A DNA stretch of 64,000 nucleotides from Methylobacterium sp. NMS14P (GTDB taxonomy: Bacteria; Pseudomonadota; Alphaproteobacteria; Rhizobiales; Beijerinckiaceae). The stretch is taken from NCBI RefSeq assembly GCF_028583545.1, contig NZ_CP087106.1, forward strand, positions 310,001-374,000. Reading direction: 5' to 3'. Numbering within the stretch: position 1 is the stretch's first letter; every line of letters starts with the position of its first letter. Positions 17,009 through 27,100 of this stretch are shown one piece after another. The notes beneath the pieces were generated by a model. It had not been told where the DNA came from and did not search any database. It saw only the letters and a program-made list of their open reading frames with translations. The position numbers and the translations under genes were made by a program.

Positions 17009-19049
17009 GGGTCATCTCCTCGTCGGCGACCGGGCTACCGAGATAGGCCTCGACCACCTTCGGATCGGCCTGGACTTCGCGGGCGCTGCCCTCGGCGATC
17101 TTGTGGCCGAAATCGAGGACGCTGACGCGGTCGCACAGGCCCATGACCACGTCCATGTGGTGCTCGATCAGGATGACGGTGATGCCGGCGTCGCGGATCT
17201 TGCGGATGATCGCCGTCAGCTCGGCGATGTCGGGGGCGGTCAGGCCCGCGGCCGGCTCGTCGAGGAGGAGCAGGACCGGGTCGAGGGCGAGCGCCCGCCC
17301 GATCTCGAGGAGGCGCTGCTTGCCGTAGGGCAGGTTGCGAGCCTCCACCTGCGCGAGCGGCCCCAGGCCCACGAAGTCGAGGATCGCCATCGCGCGGGCG
17401 CGCTGCTCGCGCTCCTCGCGGCGTCGCCGCGGCGTCCCGAGGATGGCGTCGAACAGGGTGCCGCGGAAGCTGTGGTGAAGCCCGACCAGTACGTTCTCCA
17501 GCGCCGTCATCTCGCGGAAGAGCTGCACGTTCTGGAAGGTGCGGGCGACGCCGGCGGCGGCGATCTCCGACGGGGTGCGGCCGTCGAGGCGCTTCGTGCC
17601 CTGGCCGCGCGCCAGGGTCACGCTGCCACCGGTCGGCCGGTAGATGCCGGTGAGCACGTTCATCATCGTGCTCTTGCCGGAGCCGTTCGGCCCGATCAGG
17701 CCATGGATCGTGCCCGGCCGCACCGTGAGGTCGACGCCGGCCAGCGCCTTGAGGCCGCCGAACTGCATCAGGGCCTGATCGACGGAGAGGAGCGGGTCGG
17801 CACCCCGGTCGCCGCTCTGCACGCTGAGCGCGGCGCCCTCGGCGTGGAGGCTCTTGCCCTCGGCGGTGTGGGCCGGGCGCAGGGCGGGGATCTTCTCGCG
17901 GACGAAGCCCACGATCCCGTCCGGCAGGTAGTAGACCACGAACAGGATCATGAGGCCGAACACGGTCAGGCGGAAGTCGGTGACGGATTCGAGCGCGAGC
18001 GTCGCCGGGAAGAAGGCGAGGCAGAGCCCGACCGGCACCAGCAGGGCGTACCGGTTCTCCCGACGGCGCAGGAAGGCGAGGGCGCCGACGACCAGCGCCG
18101 CGCCGGCGATGATCCCCGCCATGATCCGCACCAGCCCGATATCGGCGAGCACGTTCGGCATCATCACGATGATCGCCGAGCCGATGATTGGCCCCGCCCG
18201 CGACTTGCGGCCGCCCATCGTGACGGCGAGCAGGAACAGCACGGTGAGCTCGAACCCGTAGGAGTTCGGCGCCACGTAGCGCTCCGACCACGCGAACAGC
18301 GCGCCGGCGAGGCCGGCCAGCGCGGCCGAGATCACGAAGGCGTAGACCTTGTAGCGATAGACGCTGACGCCCATGCAGTCGCAGGCGATCGGCGAGTCGC
18401 GCAGCGCCTCGAAGGCGCGGCCGTAGGGCGAGCGCACCACCCGGTTGACCACCAGGATCGTGGCCAGCAGCGCGAGGCAGACGAGGTAGTAGAATTCGAG
18501 CTTGCGCCCGGCGGCGCCCCAGGGGGCCTGCAGGCCGAGGAGCGAGAAGTCGAGGACCCGGGCCGGCGGCAGGGTGATGCCCAGCGGCCCGTTGGTCAGC
18601 GGCGTCAGCTCGTTGATGAAGATCTGGATGATCGTGCCGAAGGCGAGCGTCACCATGGCGAGGTAGGGGCCGGTGACCCGCAGGGCCGGCACGGCCAGCA
18701 GGACGCCGAAGGCCGAGGTCACGCCGATCCCGGCCAGGATGCCCCACCAGATCCCGAGCTTGAAGTGCAGGAACAGCACCGCCGCCGAGTAGGCGCCGAC
18801 GCCGAACAGGCCGGCATGGCCGAGGCTCACTTGGCCCGTATAGCCGACCACGATGTCGAGCCCGAGGATCAGGATCGCGTAGATGGCGATCACCACCATC
18901 AGGTGGATGTAGTACGAGCTCGTGACCACGTGCGGGAACACGGCGAGGCCGACGACCAGCAGCACGGCGCCGAGGACACCGATATGGCGCGACAGGCTGG
19001 GGGCGACCGCCGGGGCGGGCGCGTCGGCGGGGGCGAGGGTCTGCGCCAT
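17001..19049 (-). CDS. Fused ABC permease-ATPase, LivM-LivG
   Basis: A 682-residue single polypeptide joining two importer subunits. The first 385 residues are a LivM-type permease with about ten membrane segments (for example IYAILILGLDIVVGYTGQVS and LGHAGLFGVGAYS). After a linker, residues 425-682 are a LivG-type ATPase: Walker A in GLIGPNGSGKSTMMNVL, signature LPYGKQRLLEIGRAL, Walker B in LLLLDEPAAGLTAPD and the H-loop in VILIEHHMDVVMG. Separate genes are the common arrangement, but fusions occur in alphaproteobacteria; a second one is at the right edge of this window. Start ATG at 19049; livH lies 38 bases upstream. Confidence 0.93.
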
Positions 19050-19087
19050 GGCTCAGGCTGCCGTGAGGGTTGCGCGGGCGGTCACGG

Positions 19088-19960
19088 TCAGACCTTCTTG
19101 ATGACGGCCTTGCCGAACAGGCCGACCGGGCGGATGGAGAGGACGACGAGGAGCAGGATCAGGCCCGGCACATCCTTGTAGCCGGTCGAGATGTAGAAGC
19201 CGGTCAGCGTCTCCGCGACGCCGAGGATCAGGCCGCCGACGATGACGCCGAGGCCGGATTCGAGGCCGCCGATGATCGCCACCGCGAAGGCCTTCAGTGC
19301 CAGCACCGACCCCATCGTGGCGCCGGTCAGCGTCACGGGCGCCACCAGCACGCCCGCGAAGGCCGCCGTCATGGCGCTGATCGAGTAGGACAGGGTGATG
19401 ACCTTCTGGGTGTTGATGCCCATCAGCCCGGCCGCGTCGATGTCGTTGGAGGTGGCGACGACCGCCTTGCCCCAGATCGACTTGCGATTGAAAATCTCCA
19501 CCGCGAGCATCATCAGCAGCGCGCCCGCGACGATCAGCAGCTCCATCGGCAGGATGCGCACGCCGCCGACCTGCAGCGCCGTCTCGGGGAGCGGGGAGGG
19601 GAATTTCAGGTCGTCACGGCCCCAGACGTTCTCGGCGACGTTCTTGAAGATGATGCCGAGCGCGATGGTCGCCATGATCCACCCGTACTCGGACTTGATC
19701 TTCACGGCGGGGCGCACGCCGAGGCGCTCGACCACCGCCCCGAGGGCGAAGCCGAAGACCAGGACCAGCGGGATCATCAGCCAGTAGCCGACGAACGGCA
19801 CCAGGGTCAGCCCGAACAGGGCCCCGAGCGCCAGCGCCTCGCCCTGACCGAAATTGAGCGTCTTCGAGGTCGCGAAGGTGAGCTGATAGCCGAACGCGAT
19901 GGCGGCGTAGATCATGCCGACCGCGACGCCGGAGGCGATGAGCTGGAGCAGGATTTCCAT
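19088..19960 (-). CDS. livH: Branched-chain amino acid type ABC transporter, permease LivH
   Basis: Inner-membrane permease of 290 residues with about eight hydrophobic segments. Family features are the start MEILLQLIASGVAVGMIYA, FGYQLTFATSKTLNFGQGE (the FAxG/NFAHG-like conserved loop), the NDIDAAGLMGINTQKV cytoplasmic loop corresponding to the EAA motif, and LIGG-type LESGLGVIVGGLILG near the end. It is the second gene of the leftward livK-livH-livMG-livF operon; the 135-base gap from livK carries a strong hairpin that probably reduces downstream expression relative to the binding protein. Confidence 0.93.
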   Translation of the reverse strand: MEILLQLIASGVAVGMIYAAIAFGYQLTFATSKTLNFGQGEALALGALFGLTLVPFVGYWLMIPLVLVFGFALGAVVERLGVRPAVKIKSEYGWIMATIALGIIFKNVAENVWGRDDLKFPSPLPETALQVGGVRILPMELLIVAGALLMMLAVEIFNRKSIWGKAVVATSNDIDAAGLMGINTQKVITLSYSISAMTAAFAGVLVAPVTLTGATMGSVLALKAFAVAIIGGLESGLGVIVGGLILGVAETLTGFYISTGYKDVPGLILLLVVLSIRPVGLFGKAVIKKV

Positions 19961-20059
19961 GGGATCGCTGTCACCGGAGGGACGTCCGGTCGCGCGGCGG
20001 GCGCCGCGGGACCGCTCTGCGCGGGGCCGGCCGGTCGAGGAGCCGCCGGATCCGGAGGA

Positions 20060-20088
20060 GACGCCGCGCCCTGCGCGGGCGCGGCGTC
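20060..20088 (-). terminator. Intercistronic hairpin between livK and livH
   Basis: GACGCCGCGCCC and GGGCGCGGCGTC form a perfect 12-pair stem with a five-base loop, seven bases beyond the livK stop. No T-run follows. Placement suggests partial termination or mRNA 3'-end protection that favours binding-protein expression over the membrane genes, a common plan in ABC operons. Confidence 0.72.
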
Positions 20089-20095
20089 CGGCACC

Positions 20096-21307
20096 TCAGT
20101 TCGAGGTCTTCTCCTTGACGCGGACCACGCCCGCGTTCTTGGCGTCCTCGTCCTTGGCGTAGACGATCTTGCCGTCCTGCACCTTCCCGAACACGACCAT
20201 GTTGCGCGAGATCGCGTTGTGGTCCTTGGCGGTGAAGGGCTTGTCGTAGGTGGTGACCACGCCCTCGACCTTCTCGTTCAGGTTCTCGAGCGCGGTGCGG
20301 ATCTTCGGGCCGTCGGTGCTGCCGGCCTGCTTGATCGCCGCCGCGAGGAGATAGATCGAGTCGTAGGCCTGGGCGCCGGCCACGGGGGTCGGGATCTTCG
20401 TCACGCCGTAGATCTTGTAGTAGTTCTCCAGGAACGCCTTGCGCTTCGGCAGGGTCTGATCCTCGATGAAGGTCTGCGGCATGATCACGCCGTTGCCGTT
20501 CGGGCCGGCGATGTCGATGAAGCTCTGCATCGAGGACGGCCAGCTGGTGATCATCGGGACCTTCCAGCCGAGCTTCGCCATGCCGCTGGCGATCTGGGCG
20601 AGTTCCGGCCCGATGCCGTAGGCGAGGATGACCTCGGCGCCGGCCTGCTGCGCCTTGAGCAGCTGGGCCGTCATGTCGACGTCCTTGATGTTGAACTTCT
20701 CGACCGCGACGGGCTTCACGTTCTTGGTCGCGAGGTACTTCTCGATATCCTCGCGGCCGAGCTGGCCGTAATTGGTCGAGTCGGCGAGAACCGCGATCTT
20801 CTTGTGGCCCTGGGCGAGCGCCTCGTCGACCATCAGGCCGGCCTGGAGCACGTCGTAGGCGGAGTTCCGGAAGACGTAGTTCGCGTCGTAATCCGGCTCC
20901 TTGAACTGGTTGGTGATGATCGTCCCGGTCGCGACGTTGTTGAACACCGGGATCTCGGCCTCTTGATAGAAGCGCTGGGCGGCCAGCGCCACGCCGGTGT
21001 TGATGAACCCGACGGTGGCGACCACCTTCTCCTTGTTGATCAGCTCCTGCGCGACCTGCGCGCCGACCTCGTTCTTGGCCTCGTCGTCGCGCTCCACGAG
21101 CTGGATCGGCCGGCCGAGGACGCCGCCGGCCTTGTTGATCTCGGCGGCGGCGAGCTTGGCGCCGTCCCGCATCGAGACACCCATCGAAGACGAGCCCCCC
21201 GTGAAGGGACCGCTCAGCCCGATCTTGATCGGGTCCGCGGCCCGCGCCGGGGCCGACACCATCGTCAGTAACAGCACCGCGGCTGCAGCGCGACCTGCGA
21301 AGACCAT
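20096..21307 (-). CDS. ABC transporter substrate-binding protein, LivK type
   Basis: Periplasmic solute-binding protein of 403 residues. The signal peptide is MVFAGRAAAAVLLLTMVSAPARA, with cleavage before ADPIKIG. The mature part has the type I periplasmic-binding fold of the branched-chain amino acid family: IKIGLSGPFTGGSSSMG with the ligand-contacting Ser run, then AAAEINKAGGVLGRPI and LVERDDEAKNEVGAQVAQEL. ATG at 21307 follows GGAGAGGAAACG. As first gene of the operon it probably defines specificity, but the ligand cannot be read from sequence. This transporter is separate from the one at 57032-64000. Confidence 0.92.
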   Translation of the reverse strand: MVFAGRAAAAVLLLTMVSAPARAADPIKIGLSGPFTGGSSSMGVSMRDGAKLAAAEINKAGGVLGRPIQLVERDDEAKNEVGAQVAQELINKEKVVATVGFINTGVALAAQRFYQEAEIPVFNNVATGTIITNQFKEPDYDANYVFRNSAYDVLQAGLMVDEALAQGHKKIAVLADSTNYGQLGREDIEKYLATKNVKPVAVEKFNIKDVDMTAQLLKAQQAGAEVILAYGIGPELAQIASGMAKLGWKVPMITSWPSSMQSFIDIAGPNGNGVIMPQTFIEDQTLPKRKAFLENYYKIYGVTKIPTPVAGAQAYDSIYLLAAAIKQAGSTDGPKIRTALENLNEKVEGVVTTYDKPFTAKDHNAISRNMVVFGKVQDGKIVYAKDEDAKNAGVVRVKEKTSN

Positions 21308-21623
21308 CGTTTCCTCTCCAAGCTTCCGCTCGCGCGGTGTGCCCTTCAGCGTGGCACTCTGAGAGGCAGATCTCCCGACTCAGGTCGAGCCGTCAAGCTG
21401 CGATTTTGTTCGATCCCAGACGATTAATACAGATTCTCCGTTCCGGACGCTAGAAAAGCTACAGGTGAGGAAATTCAAGGCAGGTCGTCGCGGCATCCGG
21501 ATTAAGCGCGTTGGACGTTCGTGAGGCGCGAGCGCCGCCGGCCCCGGACGCGGCGTCCGACGCATCGGTCCCGCCGGGTGCGGTGGTTTACTTACAGCGG
21601 CGCTTCACGCCTCGGGCGCTCGC
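21308..21623. other. Promoter region of livK and 3' region of tautomerase gene
   Basis: This 316-base gap contains no recognisable gene. The left half, upstream of livK, is relatively AT-rich (21395-21480) and is the likely site of the livK promoter; no clear -35/-10 pair was settled. The right half follows the leftward tautomerase stop at 21624. Confidence 0.55.
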
Positions 21624-22007
21624 TCAGCGACGCGCCCGTTCCGCCTGGGTCAGACCATCGTATCCCCAGCTGTCTTTCGGCACCTCGTGGATGACGACGT
21701 AGGACACTTCGGCGAGATCGGCGCCGAGGACATTCTTCAGGAGCCTGCTCACCTCGGCGATGAAGCGCGATTTCTCGTCGGGCGTGTTCGCTCCCGCGCT
21801 GACGATGGCATCCACCTGCGCGGCACAGGAAATCGGCTCGCCACCGACGCTCCATCCCGCGCGGGGCACCTCATCGACCAGCACCCCGACGAGAGGGCCG
21901 ACCTTGCGGAGGATGTCGGCCATGAGACGGGTAATACCCGCCTGGATCGCCGCGGTCTGGTCCGGCGCCAGTGGCTGGCCCGCGACCTTGACATTGATGA
22001 AGGGCAT
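21624..22007 (-). CDS. Tautomerase-superfamily protein, two fused 4-OT-like halves
   Basis: A 127-residue protein of the 4-oxalocrotonate tautomerase superfamily. It begins MPFINVKV, so removal of Met exposes the catalytic N-terminal Pro. Residues 1-60 (with LAPDQTAAIQAGITRLMADIL as the amphipathic helix) and 61-127 (TPDEKSRFIAEVSRLLKNVLG, then VSYVVIHEVPKDSWGYDG) look like two beta-alpha-beta units, as in cis-CaaD or MSAD-type enzymes, at twice the length of simple 4-OT. Substrate unknown. ATG at 22007 places Pro second. Its promoter carries the same 14-base element as the other tautomerase gene at 23361, suggesting joint control by the LysR protein between them. Confidence 0.87.
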   Translation of the reverse strand: MPFINVKVAGQPLAPDQTAAIQAGITRLMADILRKVGPLVGVLVDEVPRAGWSVGGEPISCAAQVDAIVSAGANTPDEKSRFIAEVSRLLKNVLGADLAEVSYVVIHEVPKDSWGYDGLTQAERARR

Positions 22008-22076
22008 GGATGCCGCTCCCCTTCTCGAGACCGCGCCAGCGGCCGGTGTTGCAGGAGTTACAGGTCCGGCCGTGTT

Positions 22077-22090
22077 CGGAAAATTTGAAA
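22077..22090 (-). promoter_or_regulatory. Copy 1 of a 14-base element shared by both tautomerase promoters
   Basis: Read in the direction of the tautomerase gene it is TTTCAAATTTTCCG, ending 69 bases before the ATG at 22007. The same 14 bases, in the same orientation relative to its gene, lie 77 bases before the second tautomerase start. The match continues as ACA after one variable base. It is probably a binding site of the LysR regulator at 22353-23237. Confidence 0.65.
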
Positions 22091-22352
22091 GTTTCGCACC
22101 TATCATTCCGGAAAATCGAATGATATTCGGTCCATCCACTCCGCCGCGTCGACGGCCGGTAGACTGGACATCGGCGAACGAGTTCGACCCTTCACACGAT
22201 CCGTGATCGCGACCCGGGGCGCTGACCGTATCGGACAGGTTCACCTCCGCCGACGTTCGTTGTCTCCGTCGAAGTCGATCGCGGAAGCGACCCATGGCTT
22301 TTCGGGCGCTATCGTGATGCGCGTCGCGGAGTAAGCACGGGAAGTCGTCGCT
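22091..22352. other. Upstream region of tautomerase gene and 3' end of LysR gene
   Basis: No gene recognised between the leftward tautomerase promoter and the leftward LysR stop. It includes an AT-rich stretch (22095-22135) with ATTCCGGAAAAT and GATATTCGG, resembling degenerate repeats of the shared promoter element. The remainder up to 22352 shows no feature. Confidence 0.5.
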
Positions 22353-23237
22353 TCACGCCACGTGCTCGCGGATCGTTTCGACGAAGATATCGGTCAGGCG
22401 CGCGACGGCCGGCGACAGCTCGGCTTCCGCCTGATGGAGCGTCAGCGGTGCGTTCGGGAGAGGCGGCAGGCCGGTCGCGGCCGGGTCGAGGACGCTCAGC
22501 GTCTTCGGCAGGCTGACCGCGGTGCGCGCGGTGATGCCGAGGCCACCTTCGGCCGCGGCCCAGAGGCCCGAGAGGCTGGGGCTCGTGAAGACCAATCGCC
22601 AGGGCAGACCGCGAGCGTCCAGGGCAGACACGGCCGCAGACCGGAACGTACACGGCGGCGCGAAGGCCGCGAAGGGAACGGGCTCCCGGCCGAAGCCCGC
22701 GAGACCCGGCCAGTCCGGCTGGCCGATCCAGTGGATCGGCACTTCCGCAATCCGCCGCGCGTGAGGGGCACCGCCGCCGTCTCCCCAGACCAGCGCTACG
22801 TCGAGTTCGCCCTTCAGGACCTTCTCGATGAGCTGCGCACCGAGCCCGACCTGCACCTCGATGCGCACCCGCGGATAGGTCCTCGAGAACCGCTTGAGCA
22901 CGGCCGGGAGCCAGCTCTCGGCGAAGTCCTGCGCGAGGCCCAGCCGCGCCCAGCCTTCCAGTTCCGTTCCGCGCAGACGGTCGACCGCCTCGTCGTTGAG
23001 CTCCAAGAGCCGCTTCGCGTACCCGAACATGCTCTCGCCGGCGGCCGTCAGCGCGAGGCCGCGTCCGGCCTTCTGCACCAGCGGCTGGCCGACCTGCTCC
23101 TCCAGCTTCCGGAGCTGCGTGCTGACGGCGGATTGCGACCGTCCCAGCCGCTCGGCCGCGCGGGCGAAGCTACCGAGCTCGAACCCTGTCACGAAGGTTC
23201 GGAGCACGTCCATGTCCAGGTTCGTGCGCGCCGCCAT
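22353..23237 (-). CDS. LysR-family transcriptional regulator
   Basis: A 294-residue LysR regulator. The N-terminal winged helix-turn-helix is clear (DVLRTFVTGFELGSFARAAE, then LGRSQSAVSTQLRKLEEQVG), followed by the linker helix and a periplasmic-binding-like effector domain (LRIGLAQ-type LGLAQDFAESWLPAVL, GELDVALVW). ATG at 23237 is preferred over an in-frame TTG at 23288, because the longer form would put the palindromic operator region inside the coding sequence. It lies between two tautomerase genes: it is divergent from the one at 23361 and in the same direction as the one at 21624. The effector is unknown. Confidence 0.92.
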   Translation of the reverse strand: MAARTNLDMDVLRTFVTGFELGSFARAAERLGRSQSAVSTQLRKLEEQVGQPLVQKAGRGLALTAAGESMFGYAKRLLELNDEAVDRLRGTELEGWARLGLAQDFAESWLPAVLKRFSRTYPRVRIEVQVGLGAQLIEKVLKGELDVALVWGDGGGAPHARRIAEVPIHWIGQPDWPGLAGFGREPVPFAAFAPPCTFRSAAVSALDARGLPWRLVFTSPSLSGLWAAAEGGLGITARTAVSLPKTLSVLDPAATGLPPLPNAPLTLHQAEAELSPAVARLTDIFVETIREHVA

Positions 23238-23259
23238 TGTTCGGTTTAGCGAAAGATTC

Positions 23260-23283
23260 AAATTCGGAATTTCAAATTTTCCG
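23260..23283 (+). promoter_or_regulatory. LysR operator region with palindrome and copy 2 of the shared element
   Basis: AAATTC-G-GAATTT (23260-23272) is a perfect 13-base inverted repeat. It overlaps TTTCAAATTTTCCG (23270-23283), identical to the element in front of the other tautomerase gene. It lies in the 123-base divergent gap between the LysR start and the rightward tautomerase, where a LysR activator normally binds to control itself and its target. Confidence 0.68.
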
Positions 23284-23360
23284 GACAATCATGGGCAGGT
23301 AGTCAGGAGGCGTCAAGCCGGTCAGATCGCGCCGCAAGACTTCGCTGGAGATCGCCATCC

Positions 23361-23756
23361 ATGCCTCTCGTTCGGATCTCGCTCATCAAGGGCAAGTCAT
23401 CGGGTCATATCCGCGCCATCTCGGACGGCGTCCATCGCGGACTGCGCGACGCCTACGGTGTGCCGGCCGACGACCGCTTCCATCTCATCCACCAGCATGC
23501 GCCGGACGAGCTGATCTACGATTCCGACTATCTCGGGCAACACCGCACCGACGATGTGGTGATCATCAACATCATCGCGGGGAACTGGCGGGACACGGCG
23601 CAGAAGAAGGAGCTCTACAGGGCGATCACCGACAACCTCGTCGCCAGTCCCGGCCTTCGTCCGGAAGACGTGCTGATCGTCCTGTCGCCGAACGCCCGCG
23701 ACGAGTGGTCCTTCGGCAACGGCCTGGCGTCCTACGTCAAGGACGACGCGGACTGA
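23361..23756 (+). CDS. Tautomerase-family protein, long form
   Basis: A 131-residue tautomerase-superfamily protein (Tautomerase_2-like). It starts MPLVRISL, keeping the catalytic Pro at position 2. The first half ends near DRFHLIHQHAPDELIYD and the second carries VVIINIIAGNWRDTAQKKELY followed by a C-terminal LIVLSPNARDEWSFGNG, so it too is built of two beta-alpha-beta units. It differs clearly from the tautomerase at 21624, so the two are paralogues or unrelated members rather than a recent copy. Transcribed away from the LysR gene from a promoter containing the shared element. Substrate not known. Confidence 0.87.
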   Translation: MPLVRISLIKGKSSGHIRAISDGVHRGLRDAYGVPADDRFHLIHQHAPDELIYDSDYLGQHRTDDVVIINIIAGNWRDTAQKKELYRAITDNLVASPGLRPEDVLIVLSPNARDEWSFGNGLASYVKDDAD

Positions 23757-24121
23757 GCTGCCCGGGGTGGCGCGAGCTCTCTACGAGGAATGCCGTCCCA
23801 CTGGCTGAACGTCGGCGGTCTACGCCGGGACCGCCGCCGAGCCGGTAGATGCCGCGGTCGAGATCGCGCCGGTGACCACACCGCAGACCGTTGCGGCGCG
23901 GAACGTCGCCTTGTCACCAGGGACGATCCCGCGTCGCCGGATCGTAGAGGGTCGCGCGCCGACGTCGTGATCGCCCCGTTCGCCGCCCGCTACGGACTGG
24001 AGCGCTGTCCACCCATCTCTACGGCTGCACCGACGGGCTCCGCGCGATTCAACAACCGAACATTTCAGAGCCGCTGCCGGCGCAGGCGCCAGGCTCGCGA
24101 TCTTGCAGAAGATCTAGTCGC
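23757..24121. other. Intergenic region, possible decayed coding sequence
   Basis: About 365 bases after the rightward tautomerase stop with no intact gene. One frame stays open for about 55 codons around 23818-23970 with acceptable amino-acid make-up (VDAAVEIAPVTTPQTVAAR) but has no start codon with a ribosome site and no family I recognise. It may be a gene remnant. Confidence 0.45.
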
Positions 24122-24157
24122 GTCGGGCGAGCCATCGCGACCGATGGCTCGCCCGAC
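24122..24157 (-). terminator. Perfect 16-pair hairpin downstream of nrdJ
   Basis: GTCGGGCGAGCCATCG and its exact complement enclose a four-base loop (CGAC), 26 bases after the nrdJ stop. There is no T-run on either side. A terminator or 3'-stabilising structure for nrdJ is the simplest reading. Confidence 0.75.
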
Positions 24158-24183
24158 CGCTTCAGGCCCGCGCTGTCAGAGGC

Positions 24184-27100
24184 TCACGAGCACCCGGTCG
24201 TCGAGCCGCAGGTGTCGCACTTCAGGCAGGTGCCGTTGCGGACCAGCGTGAAGTTCGCGCATTCCGGGCAGGCCTCCCCGACATAGCCCTTCATCTTCGC
24301 CTCGGCCCGCCGGTCGGCGACGCTCCGCTCGGCTTTGGCGAAGGGGAGGGTGTCGGCGATCGTCTCGGCCTGACCGGCCACCGCCGGCTCCGCCTTCAGC
24401 GCCGCGCTGCCGCGGATCGCGTGGACCGTGCCGCCGGCCGGGGCCGACTGTCCGGCACTCGCCGCACCCACGCCGAGGCTGGCGCCGGCCGGGCCGCCCT
24501 GGATCAGGGTCAGACGGTCGGCCGAGCCGCGGAGCAGGCCGCGGGAGACGACCGAGGAGGCCGGCGCGGGCTTGGGACCCTCGCGGGTCGTGTCCCCGCT
24601 CTCGCCGCCGCCGATCACCGTGCCACCGATCTCGGCCGGGCTCACATGGGCGAGGTCGGCGCGGCCGAGATACGAGACCGCCAGCTCGCGGAACACGTAG
24701 TCGAGGAGCGAGGTCGCGTTCTTGATCGCGTCGTTGCCCTGGACGAAGCCCGCCGGCTCGAACCGCGTGAAGGTGAAGGCCTCCACGTACTCCTCCAGCG
24801 GCACGCCGTATTGGAGGCCGAGCGAGATCGCGATGGCGAAGTTGTTCATCAGGCTCCGGAAGGTCGCACCCTCCTTGTGCATGTCGATGAAGATCTCGCC
24901 GAGGCGGCCGTCGTCGTACTCGCCGGTGCGCAGGTAGACCTTGTGGCCGCCCACAACCGCCTTCTGGGTGTAGCCCTTGCGGCGGGTCGGCAGCTTCTCG
25001 CGGGAGCGGATCCGCTCGACGCGCTCGATGACGCGCTCGACGATCTTCTCCGCGGCGGCGGCGGCCTTGGCGGCGGCCGGCGCCTGGATCAGGGCCTCGA
25101 TCCCCTCATCCGCCTCGTCGTCCTCCTCCGAGATGAGGGCGGCGTTGAGCGGCTGCGAGAGCTTCGAGCCGTCGCGGTAGAGGGCGTTCGCCTTGAGGGC
25201 GAGGCGCCAGGACAGCAGGTAGGCCGCCTTGCAATCCTCGACCGTGGCGTCGTTCGGCATGTTGATGGTCTTGGAGATCGCCCCCGAGATGAAGGGCTGC
25301 GCCGCCGCCATCATGCGGATGTGGCTGTCGACCGAGAGGTAGCGCTTGCCGATCCGGCCGCACGGGTTGGCGCAGTCGAAGACCGGGTAATGCTCGAGCT
25401 TGAGGCCGGGCGCACCCTCCAGCGTCATCGCCCCGCAGATATGGGTGTTGGCAGCCTCGATCTCCTTCTTGGTGAAGCCGAGGAAGGGCAGCAGCTCGAA
25501 GGTCGGGTCCGACAGTTTATCGGCGGGAACCTTCAGGGATTGCGTGAGGAAATCGTCACCCAGCGTCCAGCGGTTGAACACGAACTTGATGTCGAAGGCC
25601 GACTTCAAGCCCTTCTCCACCGCCGCGATCTTGTCGTCGGTGAAGCCCTTTGCGCGGAGCGTCGTCGGGTTGATGCCCGGCGCCTGGCCCATCGAGCCGT
25701 GGCCGACCGCGTAGGCCTCGATCTCGGCGATCTCGGATTCGCGGTAGCCGAGCGCTCGCAGGGCGTCCGGGGCGGCCTGGTTGATGATCTTGAAGTAGCC
25801 GCCGCCGGCGAGCTTCTTGAACTTCACCAGGGCGAAGTCGGGCTCGATGCCGGTGGTGTCGCAATCCATCACGAGGCCGATCGTGCCGGTGGGCGCGATC
25901 ACGGTGGCCTGGGCGTTGCGGTAGCCGTGCTCCTCGCCGAGCTTCAGCGCCCGGTCCCAGGCTGCGCGGGCATGGTCGCCCAGATCGGCCTGCGGGATGT
26001 TGTCGTGGTCGAGGGCGACCGGTGCGACGTTCAGGAACTCGTAGCCCCCGGCCTCGCCGTGGGCGGCCCGGCGATGGTTGCGGATGACCCGCAGCATCGC
26101 GTCGGCGTTCTCGTCGTAGGACGGGAAGGTGCCGAGCTCAGCCGCCATCTCGGCCGAGGTGGCGTAGGCGACGCCGGTCATGATCGCCGTGAGGGCGCCG
26201 GCCAGAGCCCGGCCCGCGTCGGAATCGTAGGGCAGGCCCATGGTCATCAGCAGGCCGCCGATATTGGCGTAGCCGAGACCCAGCGTCCGGTAGCGGTAGG
26301 AGAGCTCCGCGATCTCCTTGGACGGGAACTGCGCCATCATCACCGAGATCTCGAGCACGACCGTCCAGAGGCGGTTGAGGTGCTCGAACGCCTCCACGTC
26401 GAAGCGCTTGGTGTCCCGGTCATACATCGTCAGCAGGTTCGCCGAGGCGAGATTGCAGGCGGTGTCGTCGAGGAACATGTACTCGGAGCACGGGTTCGAG
26501 GCCCGGATCCGCCCGCCCGCCGGGCAGGTGTGCCAGTCGTTCATCGTGGTGTTGAAGTGCAGGCCCGGGTCCGCCGAGGCCCAGGCGGCCTCGCCGATCC
26601 GCTCCCACAGGTCGCGGGCCTTCAGGGTCTTGGTGACCTTGCCGGTGGTGCGGGCGGTCAGCTGCCAGTCGGCATCCGCCTCGACGGCGCGCAGGAAGTC
26701 GTCGGTCAGCGAGACCGAGTTGTTGGAGTTCTGGCCGGCGACCGTGAGGTAGGCCTCCGAATCCCAATCGGTGTCGTAGACGGGGAACTCGATCTTGGTG
26801 AAGCCCTGGCGGGCGAACTGCACCACGCGCTTGATGTAGGAATCCGGCACGGAGGCGCGGCGGGCGGCCCTGATCTCGCGCTTGAGGGCCGGGTTGCGCT
26901 CCGGATCGAAGCAGGCATCGCCCTCGGCCTCGCACTGCGTGCAGGCCTTCATCACCAGGGTCAGGTGCTTGGAGACGACCTTCGAGCCGGTCACCAGAGC
27001 GGCGACCTTCTGCTCCTCCTTCACCTTCCAGTCGATGAAGGCCTCGATATCCGGGTGATCGATGTCGACGATCACCATCTTGGCGGCGCGGCGCGTGGTG

